From positions 1-48,139 of the forward strand of contig WQYV01000010.1 of assembly GCA_009781085.1 (NCBI GenBank): a DNA stretch of 48,139 nucleotides, in the 5' to 3' direction. A program made the translations under genes and the position numbers. This stretch comes from Betaproteobacteria bacterium (lineage in GTDB: Bacteria > Pseudomonadota > Gammaproteobacteria > Burkholderiales > Rhodocyclaceae). The notes below the pieces were generated by a model. The model worked only from the letters and a program-made list of their open reading frames with translations. It was not told where the DNA came from and did not search any database. Positions 33,947 to 43,303 of this stretch are shown in pieces. How positions within the stretch are numbered: position 1 is the first letter of the stretch; each line of letters begins with the position of its first letter.

Positions 33947-35677
33947 CTAAAACCCGCCCTTCCCCCACGAATCCTTCAGCGAAACCGTGCGGTTGAATAC
34001 CGGGGAGCCTTCAGCGGAATCGCGGCGGTCGGCGACGAAATAGCCATGCCGCTCGAACTGGAAGCGTTCTTCCGGTTTGGCCGCCCTGAGAGCTGGTTCC
34101 AGCAGCGCATTGATGACGCAGACTGAATGCGGATTGATGTCGGCGAGAAAGTCGCGTTCCATGCTTTCGGAGCCGTCTTCGCGGCGCTGCCCCGGATGTG
34201 GGTGGGCAAACAGACGGTCGTAGAGCCTCACTTCGGCGCGGTAGGCGTGTGCAGCGCTGACCCAGTGCAGGTTGCCCTTGACCTTGTAATTGTCAGACCC
34301 CGGTGTGCCGGATTTTGAATCCGGGAAGTACTCGGCGAAAACGGTCATAACCCTGCCGTCGGTATCCTTCTCGCATCCGGTGCATTTTACTACGTAGCCG
34401 TAGCGCAGGCGAACCGTGTTGCCGGGGGTGAGGCGATGGAACCCTTTAAGCGGCGTTTCCATGAAATCTTCGCGTTCGATCCACAACTCGCGACCCAAAG
34501 GCATATCGCGCTTGCCCAGTTCGGGCTTGAGCGGATGGTTCGGTGCCTGACAGGCTTCGCTCGCACCCTCGGGGTAATTGACGAGGACGAGTTTCAGCGG
34601 GTCGAGCACGGCGATGCGCCGGGAAGCAATTTCGTTCAAGTGCTCTCGCATACATTCTTCGAGCACGCCCATGTCGATCCAGGAATCGGATTTCGCTACG
34701 CCGATTCGTTCGATGAAGCAGCGAAAACCTTCCGGGGTGAAGCCACGCCGCCGCGCACCGGAGAGAGTGGGCAGGCGCGGATCATCCCATCCGGCGACAT
34801 GCCCCTCGTCGACGAGTTGGATGAGCTTGCGCTTAGAAAGCACCGTATAGGTGAGGTTGAGGCGGGCAAATTCGATCTGCCGTGGCAGTGGCCGGGGAAA
34901 GTGCCCGGCATCGGCCAACTCATCAAGCACCCAATCGTAAAACGGGCGCTGGCCCTCGAACTCCAGGGTGCAAATCGAGTGAGTGATGTTCTCGATGGCA
35001 TCCTCGATGGGATGGGCAAAAGTGTACATCGGATAGATGCACCATCTATTGCCAGTGCGGTGATGGGACGCGTGACGGATGCGGTAAATCGCCGGGTCGC
35101 GCATGTTGATGTTGGGGTTTGCCATGTCGATCTTCGCACGCAACACATGCGTCCCATCGGGGAATTCGCCAGCTTTCATGCGGCGAAAAAGATCAAGGTT
35201 CTCTTCAATGGCACGCTCGCGGTAGGGACTGTCAGTTCCCGGCTCGGTGAGCGTGCCACGGCGCTTGCGCATCTCCTCTGCGGTTTGCGAATCGACGTAA
35301 GCCCTGCCCGCCTTGATCAGCGATTCGGCACAGGCAACCATGATATCGAAATAGTCAGAAGCAAAATACAGATGCTGTTGCCAGTCGAACCCAAGCCATT
35401 GCACGGCCTCGATGATGCCGTCGACGTATTCCTGTTCTTCCTTTTCCGGGTTGGTATCGTCGAACCGCAGGTGGCAGATGCCATCGTAAGTTTCGGCCAG
35501 CCCGAAATTGAGGCAAATCGCCTTGGCATGACCGTAGTGCAGATAGCCGTTCGGCTCAGGGGGAAAACGCGTCGTTATCCGCCCTCCCCATTTGCCGGAA
35601 CGGTTGTCCTCGTCGATGACGTTGCGGATGAAGTTGCTGCCAGGGGAGGCAGCAGCGGGAGAGTCAGCAGAAGCCAT
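33947..35677 (-). CDS. glnS: Glutaminyl-tRNA synthetase
   Basis: GlnRS charges tRNA-Gln directly. The 576-residue protein has the HIGH-type PPEPNGYLHYGHAKAICLNF (HYGH at 47-50), the GlnRS insert, the KMSKS-equivalent VLSKRKLIQLVDEG, and a C-terminal anticodon beta-barrel (MERDFLADINPHSVCVINAL; RFQFERHGYFVADR). GlnRS in a bacterium is typical of Beta- and Gammaproteobacteria. It is the last of the ilvE-mutase-small protein-glnS set. Confidence 0.96.
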   Translation of the reverse strand: MASADSPAAASPGSNFIRNVIDEDNRSGKWGGRITTRFPPEPNGYLHYGHAKAICLNFGLAETYDGICHLRFDDTNPEKEEQEYVDGIIEAVQWLGFDWQQHLYFASDYFDIMVACAESLIKAGRAYVDSQTAEEMRKRRGTLTEPGTDSPYRERAIEENLDLFRRMKAGEFPDGTHVLRAKIDMANPNINMRDPAIYRIRHASHHRTGNRWCIYPMYTFAHPIEDAIENITHSICTLEFEGQRPFYDWVLDELADAGHFPRPLPRQIEFARLNLTYTVLSKRKLIQLVDEGHVAGWDDPRLPTLSGARRRGFTPEGFRCFIERIGVAKSDSWIDMGVLEECMREHLNEIASRRIAVLDPLKLVLVNYPEGASEACQAPNHPLKPELGKRDMPLGRELWIEREDFMETPLKGFHRLTPGNTVRLRYGYVVKCTGCEKDTDGRVMTVFAEYFPDSKSGTPGSDNYKVKGNLHWVSAAHAYRAEVRLYDRLFAHPHPGQRREDGSESMERDFLADINPHSVCVINALLEPALRAAKPEERFQFERHGYFVADRRDSAEGSPVFNRTVSLKDSWGKGGF

Positions 35678-35726
35678 ACTGTCTGAACGTCCTGTTCGTC
35701 GATGCCGCGGGGCAGTTTTTGTGAGT

Positions 35727-35915
35727 CTAGGTCTCGTCCATGGAACCGCGCAAGCCTTCGATTTCCTCTTTGGATAGCTTGGTGATTTCCATGATTACCT
35801 CGACCGAGAGGTTCCATTCGAGCAACGTGCGGGCTGCATTGTGCAGCATCTCGCGGCGGCTCTTTTCCACAGCAGATAGCGCCTGGGAAGCGAGGAGTTC
35901 TGGTTCCTGTTTCAT
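35727..35915 (-). CDS. 62-residue helical protein of unknown function
   Basis: A small protein MKQEPELLASQALSAVEKSR... ending GLRGSMDET. The segment NLSVEVIMEITKLSKEEIEG resembles the helical tail found at the end of Rpn/PD-(D/E)XK transposase-like proteins, but here it stands alone. The ATG at 35915 follows the mutase stop by eight bases, with AGG just upstream. It could be a genuine micro-gene in the operon or the relic of such a nuclease. Confidence 0.5.
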   Translation of the reverse strand: MKQEPELLASQALSAVEKSRREMLHNAARTLLEWNLSVEVIMEITKLSKEEIEGLRGSMDET

Positions 35916-35923
35916 TTTCAAGC

Positions 35924-37318
35924 CTAAAACGGCAGTTGCAAGCCGGGCCACACGCCGTCGATGGCTTCGCGGAACGCTTGCTGGATGTGCCCGAGTGCCG
36001 TGTCGCTGTCCGCCTCGAAGCGGAGCACGACCACCGGGGTTGTATTGGAAGGACGGGCAAGGCCGAAGCCATCAGCATACTCGACCCGAACGCCATCTAG
36101 GGTAATGACCTCGGTAGCGCCCCCAAACGTAGCGCTTTCCCGCAGCCGCCGCACAAGTTCAAAGGGTTCGCCCTCGTTCATCTTGATATTAAGTTCGGGC
36201 GTGCAGACTGCGTTGGGCAAGGACTTTAGCACGGCACAGGCGTCGGTGTGCTTTGAAAGGATTTCAAGCAGCCGCGCCCCAGCGTAGAGGCCGTCGTCGA
36301 ACCCATACCAGCGCTCCTTGAAAAACATGTGGCCGCTCATCTCACCCGCCAGCGGTGCGCCGGTTTCCCGGAGCTTTGCCTTGACGAGCGCGTGGCCAGT
36401 ATTCCACATCGTCGGCTTGCCGCCCCGTGCGCGTATCCAGCCCGCAAGGTTGCGCGTGCATTTCACGTCGTAAATGATTTCGCCGCCGGGAACCCGTTCG
36501 AGCACGTCGGCAGCAAACAGCATCAACTGGCGATCCGGGTAGATAATATCGCCATCTTTCGTCACCACGCCAAGACGGTCGCCATCACCATCGAATGCCA
36601 GCCCGAGTTCTACATCGGTTTCAGCGAGGGTACGAATCAGGTCATGGAGGTTTTCCGGCTTGCTCGGGTCGGGATGGTGATTCGGAAAACGCCCATCCAC
36701 CTCGCAGAACAGTTCTATCACCTCGCAGCCCAACCGGCGAAACAGCATCGGGGCGACCGCGCCTGCCACACCGTTGCCGCAGTCGATAGCGATTTTCATC
36801 GGGCGTGCGAGCCTCACGTCACCGACGATGCGGGCGATATAGTCGCCGATGATATCGGCCTCATGGCGGACGCCCGCGCCATGCGTGAGTTCCCCGTCAG
36901 CAATGCGCTGGCGGAGCGCAAGGATTTTTTCCCCGAAAAGCGTTTCGCTGCCAAGCACCATCTTCAGGCCATTGTAGTCGGGCGGATTGTGGCTACCGGT
37001 AACAGAAACGCAGGAATGCGCGCTGAGATGGTACGCCGCAAAGTACGTGACCGGCGTCGGCACACAGCCGATATCGATGATATCGACCCCGGCGGCAAGG
37101 ATGCCTTCGGCAAGCGCGTTGGCTAGTTCCAGCCCAGAAAGCCGCCCGTCACGCCCGATGGCAACAGCTTGCTGCCCACGTGCGGCAGCCTCACTGCCAA
37201 TAGCATGCCCAATAGCCTTCACAGCATCAACAGTGAGCGTCTTGCCGACAATGCCACGAATGTCGTAAGCCTTGAAGATTTCGGCGGCGGGGAGGGGAAG
37301 GTTCATCATGTCATGCAA
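35924..37318 (-). CDS. Phosphomannomutase/phosphoglucomutase (AlgC type)
   Basis: An alpha-D-phosphohexomutase of 464 residues interconverting hexose 6- and 1-phosphates for nucleotide sugars. The phosphoserine is Ser109 in SVTGSHNPPDYNGLK, the metal loop is FDGDGDRLGVV, the sugar-binding loop GEMSGHMFF, and the phosphate-binding end contains ARPSNTTPVVVLRFEAD. This four-motif set matches AlgC/ManB. The start could be the first ATG at 37318 or the later MNLPLP at 37306; neither has a strong ribosome site. It follows ilvE by 21 bases. Confidence 0.92.
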   Translation of the reverse strand: MHDMMNLPLPAAEIFKAYDIRGIVGKTLTVDAVKAIGHAIGSEAAARGQQAVAIGRDGRLSGLELANALAEGILAAGVDIIDIGCVPTPVTYFAAYHLSAHSCVSVTGSHNPPDYNGLKMVLGSETLFGEKILALRQRIADGELTHGAGVRHEADIIGDYIARIVGDVRLARPMKIAIDCGNGVAGAVAPMLFRRLGCEVIELFCEVDGRFPNHHPDPSKPENLHDLIRTLAETDVELGLAFDGDGDRLGVVTKDGDIIYPDRQLMLFAADVLERVPGGEIIYDVKCTRNLAGWIRARGGKPTMWNTGHALVKAKLRETGAPLAGEMSGHMFFKERWYGFDDGLYAGARLLEILSKHTDACAVLKSLPNAVCTPELNIKMNEGEPFELVRRLRESATFGGATEVITLDGVRVEYADGFGLARPSNTTPVVVLRFEADSDTALGHIQQAFREAIDGVWPGLQLPF

Positions 37319-37339
37319 TGTGATTTGTGCTTTCCGGCT

Positions 37340-38260
37340 TCAAACTTTGGCAAGCCAGTGCTTGTATTCGGGGGCGCGGCCATTGACGGCATCGAAGAAC
37401 TTCGCCTGCAATTTTGCGGTAACCGGCCCACGATAGCCCCCGCCGATGGGGCGGTTGTCGAGTTCGCGGATCGGCGTTATTTCAGCGGCCGTTCCAGTGA
37501 AGAACGCTTCGTCGGCCAGATAGATGTCATCGCGGGTCAGGCGGCGGGACAGCACTTCCAACCCCATGGCGTTGGCAATCTGAATGACCGAATCGCGGGT
37601 AATGCCAACGAGCGCCGAGGCGATTTCCGGCTCGATCAGCACGCTGTCCTTGACGATGAAGAGGTTTTCGCCAGAACCTTCGGCAACGAACCCCTGCGTG
37701 TCGAGCAGGAGCGCCTCCTGATAGCCGTCGCGCGTGGCTTCGAGGTTGGCGAGGATGGAATTGGTGTAAGCACCCGCAACCTTGGCACGTGGCATGGTGA
37801 CGTTAACGTGGTGGCGTGCGAAGGAGGACGTTTTGACACGGATACCGTGCTCGATGGCTTCCTCGCCGAGATACGCACCCCAGGGCCAGGCAGCAATCGC
37901 CACATGCACCGAAGCTCCCACGGTGGAGACTCCCATCTTTTCCGGGCCGTAATAGACGATGGGGCGGATGTAGCATTCCCTGAGCTTGTTGGCGCGCACG
38001 ACTTCCTTTTGCGCTTCCACCAGTATTTCATGGGAATAGGGTATGTCCATCAGATAGATGCGGCAGGAATTGATCAGGCGTGTCGTATGTTCGTTCAGGC
38101 GGAAGATCGCGGGACCCTCAGCGGTATCGTAGACGCGCAAGCCTTCAAACACGGACAAGCCGTAATGCAGGGAATGGGACAGCACATGCGTGGTCGCTTC
38201 GCGCCACGGGACGAGCTTGCCATCTTTCCAGATAAAGCCGTCGCGATCAACCATTGACAT
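37340..38260 (-). CDS. ilvE: Branched-chain amino acid aminotransferase
   Basis: A fold-type IV PLP enzyme for the last step of leucine, isoleucine and valine synthesis. The 306-residue protein has the PLP lysine at Lys160 in MPRAKVAGAYTNSILAN, the signature LLLDTQGFVAEGSGENLFIV, and the N-terminal HYGLSVFEGLRVYDT and FRLNEHTTRLINS. GGAGAA seven bases before 38260 supports the start. It leads the ilvE-mutase-glnS set. Confidence 0.95.
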   Translation of the reverse strand: MSMVDRDGFIWKDGKLVPWREATTHVLSHSLHYGLSVFEGLRVYDTAEGPAIFRLNEHTTRLINSCRIYLMDIPYSHEILVEAQKEVVRANKLRECYIRPIVYYGPEKMGVSTVGASVHVAIAAWPWGAYLGEEAIEHGIRVKTSSFARHHVNVTMPRAKVAGAYTNSILANLEATRDGYQEALLLDTQGFVAEGSGENLFIVKDSVLIEPEIASALVGITRDSVIQIANAMGLEVLSRRLTRDDIYLADEAFFTGTAAEITPIRELDNRPIGGGYRGPVTAKLQAKFFDAVNGRAPEYKHWLAKV

Positions 38261-38497
38261 TTTGGGGTTCTCCGTTGGTTGAAAATAAGTTGGAAGCGTT
38301 CGTCCTGCCGCAGGAACGAAAGACTGATGATTTTAACGCAAGACCGCCACATGGCGGGTAGTAATGCACACGGCAAGGAGAAAAGTAGGGTAGAGGTAGG
38401 CACAGGGCGCAGGCGGGCTTGGGTTTTGATGGCCACTTTACGGAGCCCAGGGCGGTATGCCGGGCAGAAGTGCCTGCCTTTCTTGGGCTACGCCCTA

Positions 38498-38522
38498 CCC
38501 TCTCCTACAACATGGGAGAGGG
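38498..38522. repeat. GC-rich extragenic palindrome (CCCTCTCC/GGAGAGGG)
   Basis: CCCTCTCC and GGAGAGGG form a perfect 8-bp stem with a nine-base loop, 25 bases past the stop of the 272-residue protein gene. It resembles the dispersed CCCTCTCC-type extragenic palindromes of proteobacteria. It occupies the middle of the 286-base gap before ilvE, whose remainder shows no gene. Confidence 0.55.
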
Positions 38523-38546
38523 GTGCGAGGATAAGCCAAAGTTTTC

Positions 38547-39365
38547 CTATAACCTTCGCTTTATATCGATTCTCATTTCTCTCGTAATCCCAGCATCATT
38601 TATTTGCCACGGTTTGATCTCAACCTTGAAAGGTGCCGCCATACCAGCATCTTCCACGCGCTTGGCGTTGGAGTGGTGCACAGGCATGATTTCGAGGTCT
38701 GGTTTCACCGCCTTGGGATCCTTGCTTTGGTAATCCGGATTAGGCACAGTCAGGCCTTTCTCAGGATCCCAATGATAATCGTCGGTTATGGATACGTACC
38801 ATTCCTTGAACCGTACATTGACAAATGAAGAGTTTGGGATGGGAGAAACAACCACCTTGCATTTACTCTTAAGTTGAAAGCCATGCATCGCACCCAGAAT
38901 GTCCCTTTCAGCAGAAGTTCCATGCGTCTGTATGCGATTGATCTCAACTCGACCCTCACCAATAACGCACAAGCTCTCGTACTCAAGAGCCAGTTCACCC
39001 CGCATATCCCATTTTTGAAACCCGGGTAAACCTTGAATACGGGGCAGTATGCCCCCCCATTTCCCATTTTTTGCTCTTTTTTCGGTCAAAAAAATTGTAC
39101 GGTGAAAAATTAACCCCTCACGAACCTGCTTGAGTTCAAGCGAGCGGAGGTGTGGGGGCGCTTCAAACAAATATACTTTGTTCCGTTCCCTGTTGTTTAA
39201 CCATGTATTGAGCAATTTTCCCGCAAGCGGCTCACTGAGATCTGGTACATTTTTTGGCCACCAATTGGCCAACCGTCGGTACCAAGCCGCCACATCTGGA
39301 GCATCCAGCTCCCCCAGATAATCAGGCCCTATAAGTTTTTCCAACAGGATTTTATTAAAATTCAT
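38547..39365 (-). CDS. Unknown protein encoded behind the repeat lipoproteins
   Basis: A 272-residue protein with no recognised family. It starts MNFNKILLEKLIGPDYLGEL at 39365, two bases after the stop of the three-repeat lipoprotein gene, with GAGGTG about seven bases upstream; an earlier in-frame start would lie inside that gene. There is no signal peptide or membrane segment. It is Trp- and aromatic-rich (VAAWYRRLANWWPKN; EWYVSITDDYHWDPEKG) and its C-terminal half looks beta-rich. It is the last gene of an AT-richer three-gene unit, which may be an effector-immunity type module; that is only an inference. Confidence 0.65.
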   Translation of the reverse strand: MNFNKILLEKLIGPDYLGELDAPDVAAWYRRLANWWPKNVPDLSEPLAGKLLNTWLNNRERNKVYLFEAPPHLRSLELKQVREGLIFHRTIFLTEKRAKNGKWGGILPRIQGLPGFQKWDMRGELALEYESLCVIGEGRVEINRIQTHGTSAERDILGAMHGFQLKSKCKVVVSPIPNSSFVNVRFKEWYVSITDDYHWDPEKGLTVPNPDYQSKDPKAVKPDLEIMPVHHSNAKRVEDAGMAAPFKVEIKPWQINDAGITREMRIDIKRRL

Positions 39366-39366
39366 T

Positions 39367-40830
39367 TCATTCACCTCGCAATGATTTGGTTTGTTGTTTA
39401 GGCAATAAGCGCGAGTAACGTAGCAACAACCTTTCTGCTGTTCCTTTGAGATCAATTTGTGGCCCAACAGCCGTAACGGGAAGCGACATGCCTAGTGAGA
39501 CGCGAAGGTCATATACGCCGTCCGGGGTGCGCGTTACAAAATCGACGCCCCCTCCCCCTGCCCCCCCCATGCCTCCCAAGCCTTGGAGAAACGTCCCCAC
39601 AGGTGCCCATACCACGGTAATAATGCAGTAATCGCTACCGTCCATGCCCGGCTGCCGGATGAGCGAAAACGAGTACGCTCGCCCTCCGTTTTCCGTCGTT
39701 TCTGGTTGAGACGTTTCAAAAAATGCCTGTGCACCTGGATCGGGAAACACAGCATTCAGTGTGGTAATGCTGTCAAAAAACGAAAGACGTTTGCCCACCT
39801 CCTGCAAATAATGTTGCAGCAACCTTTCTGCCGTAGAGATGGGATCGAATTCTTCTGGCCAGCCAACCATGCTGGGGAGGCGCATGGTTTCTGAAACACG
39901 AAGGTCATACATTCCGTCCGGGGTGCGCGTCACAAAATCGATAGTGTCGCCCCCTTGCCCTGCGGAAACTTGAGTGCCTTGACCGAAGGTTCCCGCAGGT
40001 GCCAGTACCACGGAAATATCGTGGAAATGGCGATCCTCCATACCCGGCTGCCGGGTCAATGCAAACGAGTAACCCTGTGTCCCTGCCTGTGTCTGTACTG
40101 GGTTCTTTTTGTAAAGTGCCCGCATCGCTGGGTCGGGGAACATGGTTTCCAGCGTGACGATGCTGTCAAAAAGTGTGAAGTCTTTTGCCGCAACTGTGTT
40201 TATGGAGGGTTCGGGCGAAGTTTCTGCCAAGGATTTGGGGAGTGCCTTGTTCAGTTTGTTCAACTTCCGCAAATAATGTAGTTGTAGCCTCTTCGCCATG
40301 GATTCAAGGTCGAGTTCAGGTATATCGACCGTATCGGGAAGCCGAATGTCCGATGAAATGCCAAGGTTATATATGCCGTTTGGCGTGGGCATATCAAAAT
40401 TGATGCTTTCTTCTCTTCGTCCCATAGCATCTTCTTTGTGACGGCGCTTTGTAGCAGGAAATGCTCTCGCGGGCGCTATTATGGGCGTCAATGTCACGTT
40501 GATATAATGGGTATCGCCTTCTGGCTCCATGCCTGGCTGCCGGATTAACTCGAACGTATACATTCGGCTTTCTTCCGACATCTGTGGATGAGAAAGCAGC
40601 CTATAGCGTGCCCGCACAGCCGGATCGGGAAACACGGCCTCCAGCGTAACGATGCTGTCGAAGATCGAAAGGTCTTTTACCGCATCTACGCTTGCAGAGG
40701 ATGCAGCCCCATTCCCTAGTTGGGACGAAGTACAGGCAGTGACGGATAAAAACACAATACACGCCAACATCCCAGCAACTACGGCGCATACATTGGTCAG
40801 CGAATACTTTTTTATGCACTTAATTGGCAT
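39367..40830 (-). CDS. Lipoprotein with three tandem FDSI-TLxAVFPDP repeats
   Basis: A 487-residue predicted lipoprotein (signal helix ...NVCAVVAGMLACIVFLSV-TAC, lipobox VTAC). It contains three repeats of about 135 residues, each opening with FDSI(V/T)TLxxxFPDP and later containing LIRQPGM or LTRQPGM, then a (V)TRTPDGxYDLRV block and ERLLLRYSR-like ends. The chosen start MPIKCIKKYSLTN aligns with the start of its downstream-strand paralogue at 40864-41430; an ATG at 40863, straight after that gene's stop, is also possible. It is probably periplasmic and membrane-tethered. The function is unknown. Confidence 0.72.
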   Translation of the reverse strand: MPIKCIKKYSLTNVCAVVAGMLACIVFLSVTACTSSQLGNGAASSASVDAVKDLSIFDSIVTLEAVFPDPAVRARYRLLSHPQMSEESRMYTFELIRQPGMEPEGDTHYINVTLTPIIAPARAFPATKRRHKEDAMGRREESINFDMPTPNGIYNLGISSDIRLPDTVDIPELDLESMAKRLQLHYLRKLNKLNKALPKSLAETSPEPSINTVAAKDFTLFDSIVTLETMFPDPAMRALYKKNPVQTQAGTQGYSFALTRQPGMEDRHFHDISVVLAPAGTFGQGTQVSAGQGGDTIDFVTRTPDGMYDLRVSETMRLPSMVGWPEEFDPISTAERLLQHYLQEVGKRLSFFDSITTLNAVFPDPGAQAFFETSQPETTENGGRAYSFSLIRQPGMDGSDYCIITVVWAPVGTFLQGLGGMGGAGGGGVDFVTRTPDGVYDLRVSLGMSLPVTAVGPQIDLKGTAERLLLRYSRLLPKQQTKSLRGE

Positions 40831-40863
40831 AAACTGGAGTTGATACACTAGCATTTGTAACAT

Positions 40864-41430
40864 TCATTCATCCCGCAATGGTTCGGGCAGTTGGTTAGAC
40901 AAATGCTGCGAATAGCGCAACAGCAACCTTTTTGCTGTTCCTTCGAGATCAAATTGTGGCACAACAGCCGTAAAGGGAAGCTGCGTTTGCAATAAGACAA
41001 AAAGTTCATATTTTCCGTCCGGGGTGTTCGTCGTATAAAAAACCTCCCCTCTCCCTAGATTTCCCCCACCTCCCATGACTTGAGAAGACGTTCCTTCAAG
41101 TACCCATTTGATGGAAACAACGTAAAGGCCATTCGTTTGTGGAGTTAGCGCAAACAAGTACACCCTGCTTCCTGGCTCCTTCATCTCTGGCGGAGACACT
41201 TCAAAAAGCGCCTGCACAGCTGGGTCGGGAAACACCGCATCCAGCGTGGTAATGCTGTCGAAGAACGAAAGGTCTTTTATTACATCCACGTTTGCAGAAG
41301 GCGCAGCCCCTGCCTGGGGCGGAGAGCCTTTCTCAGTACAACCTGCGATGGACAAAAACGCAACGCACGCCAACATCCCAGCAACGGCTGCACACACATT
41401 GGTCAACGAATACTTCAGGCCATTTGACAT
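40864..41430 (-). CDS. Single-repeat lipoprotein paralogue
   Basis: A 188-residue predicted lipoprotein beginning MSNGLKYSLTNVCAAVAGML with lipobox SIAGC. It carries one copy of the repeat found three times in the next gene: FDSITTLDAVFPDPAVQALF, an alternating strand region, TNTPDGKYELFV and AKRLLLRYSQHL. The N-termini and signal peptides of the two proteins are clearly homologous, so they arose by gene duplication with repeat expansion. It is the first gene of the three-gene unit and runs divergently from the Nudix gene across a short AT-rich region. Confidence 0.72.
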   Translation of the reverse strand: MSNGLKYSLTNVCAAVAGMLACVAFLSIAGCTEKGSPPQAGAAPSANVDVIKDLSFFDSITTLDAVFPDPAVQALFEVSPPEMKEPGSRVYLFALTPQTNGLYVVSIKWVLEGTSSQVMGGGGNLGRGEVFYTTNTPDGKYELFVLLQTQLPFTAVVPQFDLEGTAKRLLLRYSQHLSNQLPEPLRDE

Positions 41431-41563
41431 CCGCTTCCCTTTATATGAAAAATAAATACATACAAAAGTTTAACCTACTTAGCATTCTATAAGGAAAGAG
41501 TATTACAACATAGCAGGCGACAGCAAATGGGCGCTAGAATGAAGAAATTTACGCCTTCCTCCC

Positions 41564-42031
41564 ATGAGCCACCGTTGGAAACCAAGCGTCACCGTCGCCG
41601 CTGTCATTGAACGTAATGGCCGCTTTTTACTGGTTGAAGAAGAAACCGCCGACGGCTTGCAATTCAATCAGCCCGCTGGGCACCTGGAGGCAAACGAATC
41701 GCTGCTCCAAGCCGTTGTCCGCGAAACGATGGAAGAGACCGCGCATCCGTTTACCCCGGAATACCTGGTGGGTATCTACCAGTGGCCACGTCCACAGGGA
41801 GATGCTGCCTACTTACGGTTTGCCTTCAGTGGCTGGGTAGGGGAAAGCGACCCGGCGCGCACGCTCGATAGCGGCATCGTGCGCACAGTCTGGATGACGC
41901 TCGAAGAACTCCACGCCACGCACGCACGTCACCGCAGCCCGCTCGTACTGCAATGTGCGGAGGACTGGCTGTCTGGGCGGCACTATGGGCTGGAACTGCT
42001 GCGCCATTACGGCAACGGAAGCCTTCCATGA
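41564..42031 (+). CDS. nudJ: Nudix hydrolase (NudJ-like)
   Basis: A 155-residue pyrophosphohydrolase with the Nudix box [20 protein letters not shown] (residues 39-58; Gx5Ex7REUxEE). It probably removes phosphates from nucleoside or thiamine pyrophosphates, as E. coli NudJ does; the exact substrate is unknown. The stop overlaps the mnmA start (ATGA), and the NudJ-MnmA neighbourhood is a familiar one in proteobacteria. A TAGAAT at 41535-41540 may be its -10. Confidence 0.88.
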   Translation: MSHRWKPSVTVAAVIERNGRFLLVEEETADGLQFNQPAGHLEANESLLQAVVRETMEETAHPFTPEYLVGIYQWPRPQGDAAYLRFAFSGWVGESDPARTLDSGIVRTVWMTLEELHATHARHRSPLVLQCAEDWLSGRHYGLELLRHYGNGSLP

Positions 42032-43179
42032 GCACGGTGGAAGCCGGGAACCGCATGAGGGTGGTCGTGGGCATTTCCGGCGGCGTCGATTCCGCCGTTG
42101 CGGCTTTGCTGCTCAAGCGCCAGGGGTACGCGGTCAGCGGCCTCTTCATGAAGAACTGGGAAGACGACGATGCTGACGGCTATTGCCCGTCCCGACAGGA
42201 TTTGATTGATGCTGCCTCAGTGTGCGACGTGATCGGCATCGACCTCGAAGCCGTCAATTTCAGTCGCGAATACAAGGAAAGGGTATTTGCCGATTTCTTG
42301 CGCGAATACGAGGCTGGCCGCACCCCGAACCCAGACATCCTGTGCAATTCCGAGATCAAGTTCCGCTGCTTTCTCGACCACGCTATGAACATGGGAGCAG
42401 AACGCATCGCCACCGGGCACTACGCCCAGGCGCGTGCCTGGGAAGGCGATGGTTGCCGCGAATATCAGTTGCTCAAGGCCAGGGACGGTACGAAAGACCA
42501 GAGCTACTTCCTTTACCGCCTCACCCAGGCGCAACTGGCAAAAACCCTGTTTCCGCTCGGCGCACTCACCAAGCGGGAAGTGCGCCGCATTGCCGCCGAC
42601 GCTGGGCTTCCGGTTGCAGCCAAGAAAGATTCGACCGGAATCTGTTTCATCGGCGAACGACCGTTTCGCGAATTCTTGATGCGTTACCTGCCGACCTGTC
42701 CTGGCGAAATCCACAATCTCGATGATGGGTGCGTCCTCGGCGAACACCAGGGGTTGATGTACCATACTGTCGGGCAGCGAAAGGGGCTCGGCATCGGCGG
42801 CATCCGGGCGCGGCAGGATGCGGCAGGCGGGCATGACGCCTGGTACGTGGCCGGAAAAGACGTAGCCGCCAATGTGCTTTACGTCGTACAGGGGCACAAC
42901 CATCCGGCCTTGCTCAAGGATCGCCTCACCGCGCTCGACCTCAACTGGGTCGCAGGCCGCGCACCCCACGCACACTGGACCTACACCGCCCGGCCACGTT
43001 ACCGCGCCCCGGACACGCCCTGCGTGATCGACTCAATGGAGCCGGATGGGGAGGATGTACGCGCCCAGATCGTTTTCGCCCAACCACAATGGGCGCTCAC
43101 GTCAGGGCAAAGCGTGGTGCTCTATGAATCGCAGGTGTGCCTGGGGGGCGGCATCATCTGTACGAGTTTCCCTCATTGA
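42028..43179 (+). CDS. mnmA: tRNA 2-thiouridylase MnmA
   Basis: MnmA installs the 2-thio group on U34 of tRNA-Glu, -Gln and -Lys, taking sulfur relayed by Tus proteins or IscS. The 383-residue form has the PP-loop [14 protein letters not shown] (SGGVDS 17-22), catalytic Cys106 in [12 protein letters not shown] and partner Cys206 in [13 protein letters not shown]. The start at 42028 overlaps the Nudix stop; ATG at 42055 ([10 protein letters not shown]) is an alternative with its own GGGAA. It ends in a 394-base non-coding stretch. Confidence 0.95.
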   Translation: MSTVEAGNRMRVVVGISGGVDSAVAALLLKRQGYAVSGLFMKNWEDDDADGYCPSRQDLIDAASVCDVIGIDLEAVNFSREYKERVFADFLREYEAGRTPNPDILCNSEIKFRCFLDHAMNMGAERIATGHYAQARAWEGDGCREYQLLKARDGTKDQSYFLYRLTQAQLAKTLFPLGALTKREVRRIAADAGLPVAAKKDSTGICFIGERPFREFLMRYLPTCPGEIHNLDDGCVLGEHQGLMYHTVGQRKGLGIGGIRARQDAAGGHDAWYVAGKDVAANVLYVVQGHNHPALLKDRLTALDLNWVAGRAPHAHWTYTARPRYRAPDTPCVIDSMEPDGEDVRAQIVFAQPQWALTSGQSVVLYESQVCLGGGIICTSFPH

Positions 43180-43201
43180 GACTGGTTTTCGTAGCCCGCC
43201 A

Positions 43202-43303
43202 TCATAAAAATCGCCCCTGAACAATATGCCGGATCGTATTGACCAGAGCAACAGCATGCGTCTTGAAGCTGTCCGTATAGCGGCGACGAGGGATACATTG
43301 CAT
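43202..43303 (-). pseudogene. Transposase OrfA N-terminal fragment
   Basis: A 33-residue frame on the minus strand, MQCIPRRRYTDSFKTHAVAL... ending VQGRFL, matches the RRRYTxxFKxxAVxLV start of IS3/IS66-type OrfA proteins and then stops. A GGGGGTG ribosome site precedes the ATG, and TGAACTTGCCCCGCC (43354-43368) lies about 50 bases upstream and could be the left terminal repeat. The rest of the element is gone. The remaining part of the gap (43369-43573) shows no gene. Confidence 0.55.

Noticed and set aside
34436-35686. A 416-codon open frame antisense to glnS
   Set aside because: Same reason: a long shadow frame arising from GC-rich codon usage opposite glnS.
38261-38546. Search for a gene between ilvE and the 272-residue protein
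   Set aside because: Frames are short and Arg/Ser-rich on both strands; only hairpins and the ilvE leader are visible.
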